9,303 nucleotides of DNA from Gp6-AA40 sp050742535 (GTDB taxonomy: Bacteria; Acidobacteriota; Vicinamibacteria; Vicinamibacterales; UBA2999), in assembly GCA_050742535.1 (NCBI GenBank), contig JBOGIQ010000246.1, positions 1 through 9,303 of the forward strand, in the 5' to 3' direction. Below are positions 6,168 through 9,303 of this stretch, piece after piece (positions within the stretch are counted from its first letter, which is position 1; each line of letters begins with the position of its first letter). The notes under the pieces are model-generated. The model did no database searches. It was not told the origin of the DNA and saw nothing but the letters and a program-made list of their open reading frames with translations. The translations under genes and the position numbers were made by a program.

Positions 6168-8300
6168 TTAGAACCGCGCCAGATAGCTCGCCTTGAAGAA
6201 GAACGCGCGCGCGGTTGATTCGTACGGCCGCGAATTCAGGCTCTCGTAGAACGTGCCGTAGCCGGCGTGGACGACCGTGCCGGGCACCAGCTCGTACGAC
6301 GCGAGGAAGTCGCCCAGGACCCGCTTTTGCCCGCTGTCGTACTGCGTGATGGCCCGCAGCAGGAACTGCGGATTGAACTGGTAGGTGTTGCGCAGGTTGA
6401 CGACGTGCACACCGAACACCTCCTCGCCGGATTCGCGGTGGAAGTCGGCGTAGTTGTATTCCAGGTTGTGCCGCAGCTTGGCGGTCGGCTGAAGCGTGAC
6501 CCAGCTGCCGAGGCTGGTGTAGCTTCCGCCAAAGGGGTCCGCGGAGTAGAAGATGCCCTTGCCCTTCTGTACGAACCCGCCCGCGTTCAGCCAGCGCAGG
6601 AACTGCGCCTGACCCAGCACGAACGTGCGATTGACGGGAAACTCGCGGCCGGCAAACGTCTCGTGCCCGCGCCCGTGATCGATCCGGAAGTTGCCCTGCC
6701 GGGTGAAGTCGAACCGGAGCCCCGGCATCGCGAACAGTTCGTCGCCACCCTGCTGACGATCCTCCGCGTGAACCGTCCAGAAGAACGGCGCAATCCGCTT
6801 CAGCCACGGATGCTTCTTCTGATCCGGGTAGAACTGCACTTCGCCGTACTGGAAGGCGCGCGTCAGGCCCACGCGATTGATGAACGCCGTATCCATCTGG
6901 AATCCGGAGTCGAAGTGCTCAACGAAGCTGGAGAGATTGAGGCGACGCGTTCTGTAGCTGACGTCCACCAGCCCGGCGCTTCCGCTGCTGGCAATGCCCT
7001 CGAGCGAACGCGAATCGGAATACATGGCCGAACCGCTGACGCGGAAGCTTTGACCGCGTCGCAGCGACAGATCGGCTGCGGCGACGCGATTATGCGAGCC
7101 TCGATACTCGATGTCGGTCACCAGCGCGCCGATGTACTGGCCGGGCCCGGTGTTCCGCATCACACGTCCGATCGTGAACAACTTGTCCGCATCGCCTTCG
7201 GGGGACTCGTCGGCGGCCGTCAGAAAGGCGAATGTCTGCCGGCCCGACGTTCCGGTCAGCTTCAAGCCCGCAAGCGGGTCGATGATCCGCCGCGTGTGCA
7301 CCGCTGTGCGCATCGTCCCGTCGCCGCCGCTTGCCGCCAGGTCGAAGAGCCCGAGACCTTCCATGAAGAACGGCCGCTTCTCGCTGAAGAAGGTCGGGAA
7401 CCGCTGGTTCACCTCCACCTGAAAGGCGTCGCTCTCGACCTGGCTGAAGTCGGGGTTCGCCGTGGCGTCCAGCGTGACCGTCGAGGTGATGCCGTACTTC
7501 ACACTGGCGCCGAGGTCTCCTCTCGAGCGGACCTTCGGCCACGTCGCGCCAACCTCACGGCTCTGATTCGTGGACATCGTGGCGCTCGGAATGACCTCGA
7601 GCAATCGCGGCTGTTTCAGCTGGCCGAACAGGGCGGAGACATTCGACTCGAACACCCATTGCCCCGGACGCATTTCCGGCCACGACCACGAAATGCCGAG
7701 ACGGCTGTTGCGGCGGAAGAACATCACGCCCATCCGCACGTCATCGCCGCCGCGGAACCGGATGGACTGCAGCGGCACCCGCACCTCGACGACGTAGCCT
7801 TCTTCGTCGACGCGGCCGGCGCTCTGCCACGTCCAGTCCACCGCGGAGTCTTCGCCGCTCGCCGTCTGGAGGGCGTCCATCTGAATGCCGCTCGGGTTGA
7901 TGAACATGTGGTACGCGACCTGCCCGGCACGGCTCGAGTCCAGACTGATCGCCACCCAGTCGTCGTTCCACGCGTTGTCGCGGCGCGTGATCGTCGTCCG
8001 GATCCGCTCCGGATCCGTGTCGTGGGCGCGGAACGCAAAGTAGATCGCCGCGTCGTCGTACGCCATCCAGACGCGGGTGCGCTGCTGCTCCGGCTCACCG
8101 CGCAGCGGGTTGTAGGAGACCCAGTTCTCGGCGGGCAGCGGCTCGCCCGACCACACCGCATCGTCCAGCCGGCCATCGAGCTTCGGGGCAACGGTCGCGC
8201 GGACAGGGCGCACTTCCCTGCCGGCCGTGGTCTGTGCGGACGCCGTCCCCCAGGAGGCGGCAATGAGTGCTGCAAGCGCGGCAGCCGAGCGGATTTTCAC
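6168..8300 (-). CDS. DUF5916 outer-membrane protein with N-terminal CBM9-like domain
   Basis: The product has 710 residues from the GTG at 8300. A signal peptide (VKIRSAAALAALIAASW..., likely cleaved after ASA at residue 22) is followed by a CBM9/DOMON-like beta-sandwich: APKLDGRLDDAVWSG, then RVWMAYDDAAIYFAFRAHD and DDWVAISLDSSRAGQ, about residues 30-215. The rest fits DUF5916: TLDATANPDFSQVESD and FPTFFSEKRPFFMEG are family hallmarks, followed by many beta-strands and a C-terminal Phe (AFFFKASYLARF), so an outer-membrane barrel is likely. Such proteins are widespread in Acidobacteriota and Bacteroidota; their substrate is unknown, and sugar binding is only suggested by the N-terminal fold. 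The frame is open upstream into the repeat array (AWV repeats), but the signal peptide and the AGAGGA upstream of the GTG favour 8300. It lies downstream of msrB on the same strand with a 138-base gap. Confidence 0.85.
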   Translation of the reverse strand: MKIRSAAALAALIAASWGTASAQTTAGREVRPVRATVAPKLDGRLDDAVWSGEPLPAENWVSYNPLRGEPEQQRTRVWMAYDDAAIYFAFRAHDTDPERIRTTITRRDNAWNDDWVAISLDSSRAGQVAYHMFINPSGIQMDALQTASGEDSAVDWTWQSAGRVDEEGYVVEVRVPLQSIRFRGGDDVRMGVMFFRRNSRLGISWSWPEMRPGQWVFESNVSALFGQLKQPRLLEVIPSATMSTNQSREVGATWPKVRSRGDLGASVKYGITSTVTLDATANPDFSQVESDAFQVEVNQRFPTFFSEKRPFFMEGLGLFDLAASGGDGTMRTAVHTRRIIDPLAGLKLTGTSGRQTFAFLTAADESPEGDADKLFTIGRVMRNTGPGQYIGALVTDIEYRGSHNRVAAADLSLRRGQSFRVSGSAMYSDSRSLEGIASSGSAGLVDVSYRTRRLNLSSFVEHFDSGFQMDTAFINRVGLTRAFQYGEVQFYPDQKKHPWLKRIAPFFWTVHAEDRQQGGDELFAMPGLRFDFTRQGNFRIDHGRGHETFAGREFPVNRTFVLGQAQFLRWLNAGGFVQKGKGIFYSADPFGGSYTSLGSWVTLQPTAKLRHNLEYNYADFHRESGEEVFGVHVVNLRNTYQFNPQFLLRAITQYDSGQKRVLGDFLASYELVPGTVVHAGYGTFYESLNSRPYESTARAFFFKASYLARF

Positions 8301-8303
8301 CAG

Positions 8304-8309
8304 TCCTCT
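8304..8309 (-). promoter_or_regulatory. Ribosome binding site deciding the DUF5916 gene start
   Basis: The minus strand reads AGAGGA, then CTG, then the GTG start (8300-8298). It is the best Shine-Dalgarno match among the gene starts in this window, though its spacing is short. It supports starting at the signal peptide and not in the repeat-encoded upstream frame. Confidence 0.55.
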
Positions 8310-8352
8310 GACGTCTGACTTATACGTTCCGCACGACGCCCGGGATGCATGC

Positions 8353-8447
8353 ACCCAGGCCACCCAGGCAACCCAGGCCACCCAGGCCACCCAGGCAACC
8401 CAGGCCACCCAGTTACCTAGGCAACCCAGGCCACCCAGCTACCTAGG
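8353..8447. repeat. 9-bp repeat array, copy C (with two end motifs)
   Basis: After a partial ACCCA come six units at 8358-8411 with fourth base C A C C A C, then a degenerate GTTACCTA, two more units (8420-8437) and a second degenerate GCTACCTA. The sequences GGCCACCCAGTTACCTAGG (8403-8421) and GGCCACCCAGCTACCTAGG (8429-8447) differ at one base and look like two successive ends of the element. The reverse complement of the second matches the start of copy A. The right end overlaps the last codons of msrB. Confidence 0.9.
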
Positions 8448-8855
8448 CTTGAAGTTCAGCGCCACGCCGTTGATGCAGTAGCGCAGGCCCGTTGGTGGGG
8501 GGCCATCGGGGAAGACATGGCCGAGATGGCCGCCGCACTGGTTGCAGTGCACTTCGGTGCGCGTCATCCCGAAGCTGGTGTCCACCGTCTCCCCGATAGC
8601 GCCAGAGAGGGGCGAGAAGAAGCTCGGCCACCCGGTGCCGCTTTCGAACTTCCGATCCGCAACGAACAACTGGTTGCCGCACCCTGCGCAGGAGAACGTC
8701 CCGGGCCGATGTTCACGCAGCAGGGCGCATGAGCCGGGGCGCTCGGTGGCGTGCTCACGCAGCACCGCATACTGCTCCGGGGTCAGGATCCTCTGCCACT
8801 CTTCGTCGGTTTTGGTGACGGGGAACTGTTCGGTCTTCATCCGATCAGTCATCAT
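8439..8855 (-). CDS. msrB: Peptide methionine (R)-S-oxide reductase
   Basis: This repair enzyme reduces the R form of methionine sulfoxide in proteins, normally using thioredoxin. The 138 residues cover a full MsrB (SelR) domain. TDEEWQRILTPEQYAVLREHATERPG is the usual N-terminal helix region. CAGC (Cys56, Cys59) and CNQC (Cys104, Cys107) form the structural zinc site. GTGWPSFF carries the substrate-pocket Trp76, GGHLGHVFPDGP holds the active-site His, and RYCINGVALNF contains catalytic Cys127. Cys43 could act as resolving cysteine; that is a guess. No signal peptide, so cytoplasmic. Starts at 8855, 8852 and 8840 (MKTEQFPV) are all possible and none has a clear ribosome binding site. The last codons, Pro-Arg-stop, come from the repeat motif CCTAGGTAG on the minus strand. 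Confidence 0.95.
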   Translation of the reverse strand: MMTDRMKTEQFPVTKTDEEWQRILTPEQYAVLREHATERPGSCALLREHRPGTFSCAGCGNQLFVADRKFESGTGWPSFFSPLSGAIGETVDTSFGMTRTEVHCNQCGGHLGHVFPDGPPPTGLRYCINGVALNFKPR

Positions 8856-8860
8856 ACGAC

Positions 8861-9303
8861 ATGGCTTTAGGGCGTAGTGTCCGCCTTCAGGCGGACCCCG
8901 GTCCGGCTAAAGCCGGACACTACATATATCGGGCTTTAGCCGGATTGTGTCTCGCGATCGCTGTCGCTGGCTGCCGCCGCGATACGCCTAAAGTCGTCGA
9001 GCGGCAGGAGACAGTCATTCCGGTTGGGGCCGTCACGGCTCAGCGGGCGGCGATCCGCGCCGTGCTGCACGTCAGCGGCATCGTGGTTCCGGCGCAGGGC
9101 GGCGAGTTCCTCGTTCTCGCGCCAGAGCCGACGCGACTTGTAGACGTGCTGAAAGCCGCCGGCGAGATGGTGAAAAGCGGCGACATTCTCGCCCGCTTCG
9201 ATCTGCCCTCCGCCGCACAACACGTGTCCAGACTCAGCGCGGACGTCGCCGCCGCCGAGGCGCAGCTCGAGAACACGCGTGTGAACCGCGATCGGGTACG
9301 CGG
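8861..9303 (+). CDS. RND-type efflux periplasmic adaptor lipoprotein, N-terminal part (cut by window end)
   Basis: This frame is open from the ATG at 8861 to the end of the window. GLCLAIAVAGC ends in a lipobox with Cys at codon 8972-8974, so the protein is probably an inner-membrane-anchored periplasmic lipoprotein. After RRDTPKVVERQETVIPVGAV comes the membrane-fusion-protein pattern: VLHVSGIVVPAQGGEFLVLAP, then VDVLKAAGEMVKSGDILARFD, the lipoyl-like half-barrel, and SAAQHVSRLSADVAAAEAQLENTRVN, the first arm of the alpha-hairpin. Such adaptors link an inner-membrane pump (RND or MacB-like) with an outer-membrane channel. The start is unsure: from 8861 the first 21 residues would be translated through the REPIN-like repeat, and the ATG lies 5 bases from the divergent msrB start. 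The only later standard start before the Cys is a TTG at 8945, leaving a very short signal; the ATA at 8924 would give an ideal one but is a rare initiator. Confidence 0.85.
   Translation, partial: MALGRSVRLQADPGPAKAGHYIYRALAGLCLAIAVAGCRRDTPKVVERQETVIPVGAVTAQRAAIRAVLHVSGIVVPAQGGEFLVLAPEPTRLVDVLKAAGEMVKSGDILARFDLPSAAQHVSRLSADVAAAEAQLENTRVNRDRVR
8874..8923. repeat. REPIN-like double hairpin between msrB and the adaptor gene
   Basis: Two hairpins sit side by side: GTCCGCC TTCA GGCGGAC (8879-8896) and GTCCGGC TAAA GCCGGAC (8901-8918), each with a 7-bp stem and a 4-base loop. The 50-base unit also has outer inverted ends, GTAGTGTCCG (8874-8883) and CGGACACTAC (8914-8923), so it is a pair of inverted REP-type sequences. 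GGCTTTAGCC at 8932-8941 is an additional inverted copy of the second hairpin core (8905-8914). No transposase of the RAYT type is in the window. The divergent promoters of msrB and the adaptor gene would have to lie in or beside this element. Confidence 0.8.

Noticed and set aside
6021..6218. Collagen-like Gly-His-Pro/Gly-Asn-Pro small protein
   Set aside because: It consists almost entirely of the 9-bp array, which is open in all six frames; it has no ribosome site, and its end runs into the opposite gene.
6267..8318. 683-residue open frame on the plus strand opposite the DUF5916 gene
   Set aside because: It is rich in Arg, Ala, Val and His with no domain pattern, signal or ribosome site. 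It is the antisense shadow of a high-GC gene whose minus-strand frame has clear family motifs and a signal peptide.
8301..8408. N-terminal extension of the DUF5916 protein made of Ala-Trp-Val repeats
   Set aside because: It is the translation of repeat copy C in an open frame. The signal peptide at the GTG 8300 with AGAGGA upstream is a better start.

Overview
This 9.3 kb window is GC-rich and densely coding. It comes from a Gram-negative bacterium with an outer membrane: there are two signal-peptide beta-barrel type proteins, a periplasmic quinoprotein and a lipoprotein membrane-fusion protein. The gene set (a DUF5916/CBM9-like outer-membrane protein, a soluble PQQ dehydrogenase of the TIGR03075-like family, and abundant small palindromic intergenic repeats) fits soil Acidobacteriota, perhaps Vicinamibacteria. 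That assignment is an inference from gene content and style; there is no marker gene in the window.

Layout. 1-293 (+) is the 3' end of a small membrane protein. 294-413 holds a cluster of hairpins. 414-851 (+) is a single-domain response regulator, ending tail to tail with an outer-membrane beta-barrel protein (848-1513, -); their stop codons share a CTAG. That gene is divergent from a secreted PQQ-dependent dehydrogenase (1548-3290, +). Then come phosphoenolpyruvate carboxylase ppc (3338-6010, +), a large DUF5916-type outer-membrane protein (6168-8300, -), msrB (8439-8855, -) and, divergent from it, the N-terminal part of an RND-type periplasmic adaptor lipoprotein (8861 to the window end, +). 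The genes do not form one pathway. They are mostly housekeeping and envelope functions: anaplerotic carbon fixation, periplasmic alcohol or sugar oxidation, methionine sulfoxide repair and efflux.

The most unusual feature is a set of 9-bp tandem repeats, unit GGC(C/A)ACCCA, at three successive gene junctions: 3299-3377, 6042-6167 (14 uninterrupted units) and 8353-8447. They sit exactly at gene boundaries. One copy is arranged as an inverted pair around the ppc start codon and encodes its first residues. One directly abuts the stop codon of the DUF5916 gene. One supplies the last two codons and the stop of msrB. Two arrays share a conserved end motif (AGCTACCTAGG-like), so they look like copies of a polar, dispersed repeat family and not random low complexity. 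A separate REPIN-like double hairpin (8874-8923) lies between msrB and the adaptor gene, and another palindromic element (341-406) precedes the response regulator. Repeats therefore occupy nearly every intergenic gap and often intrude into gene starts or ends.
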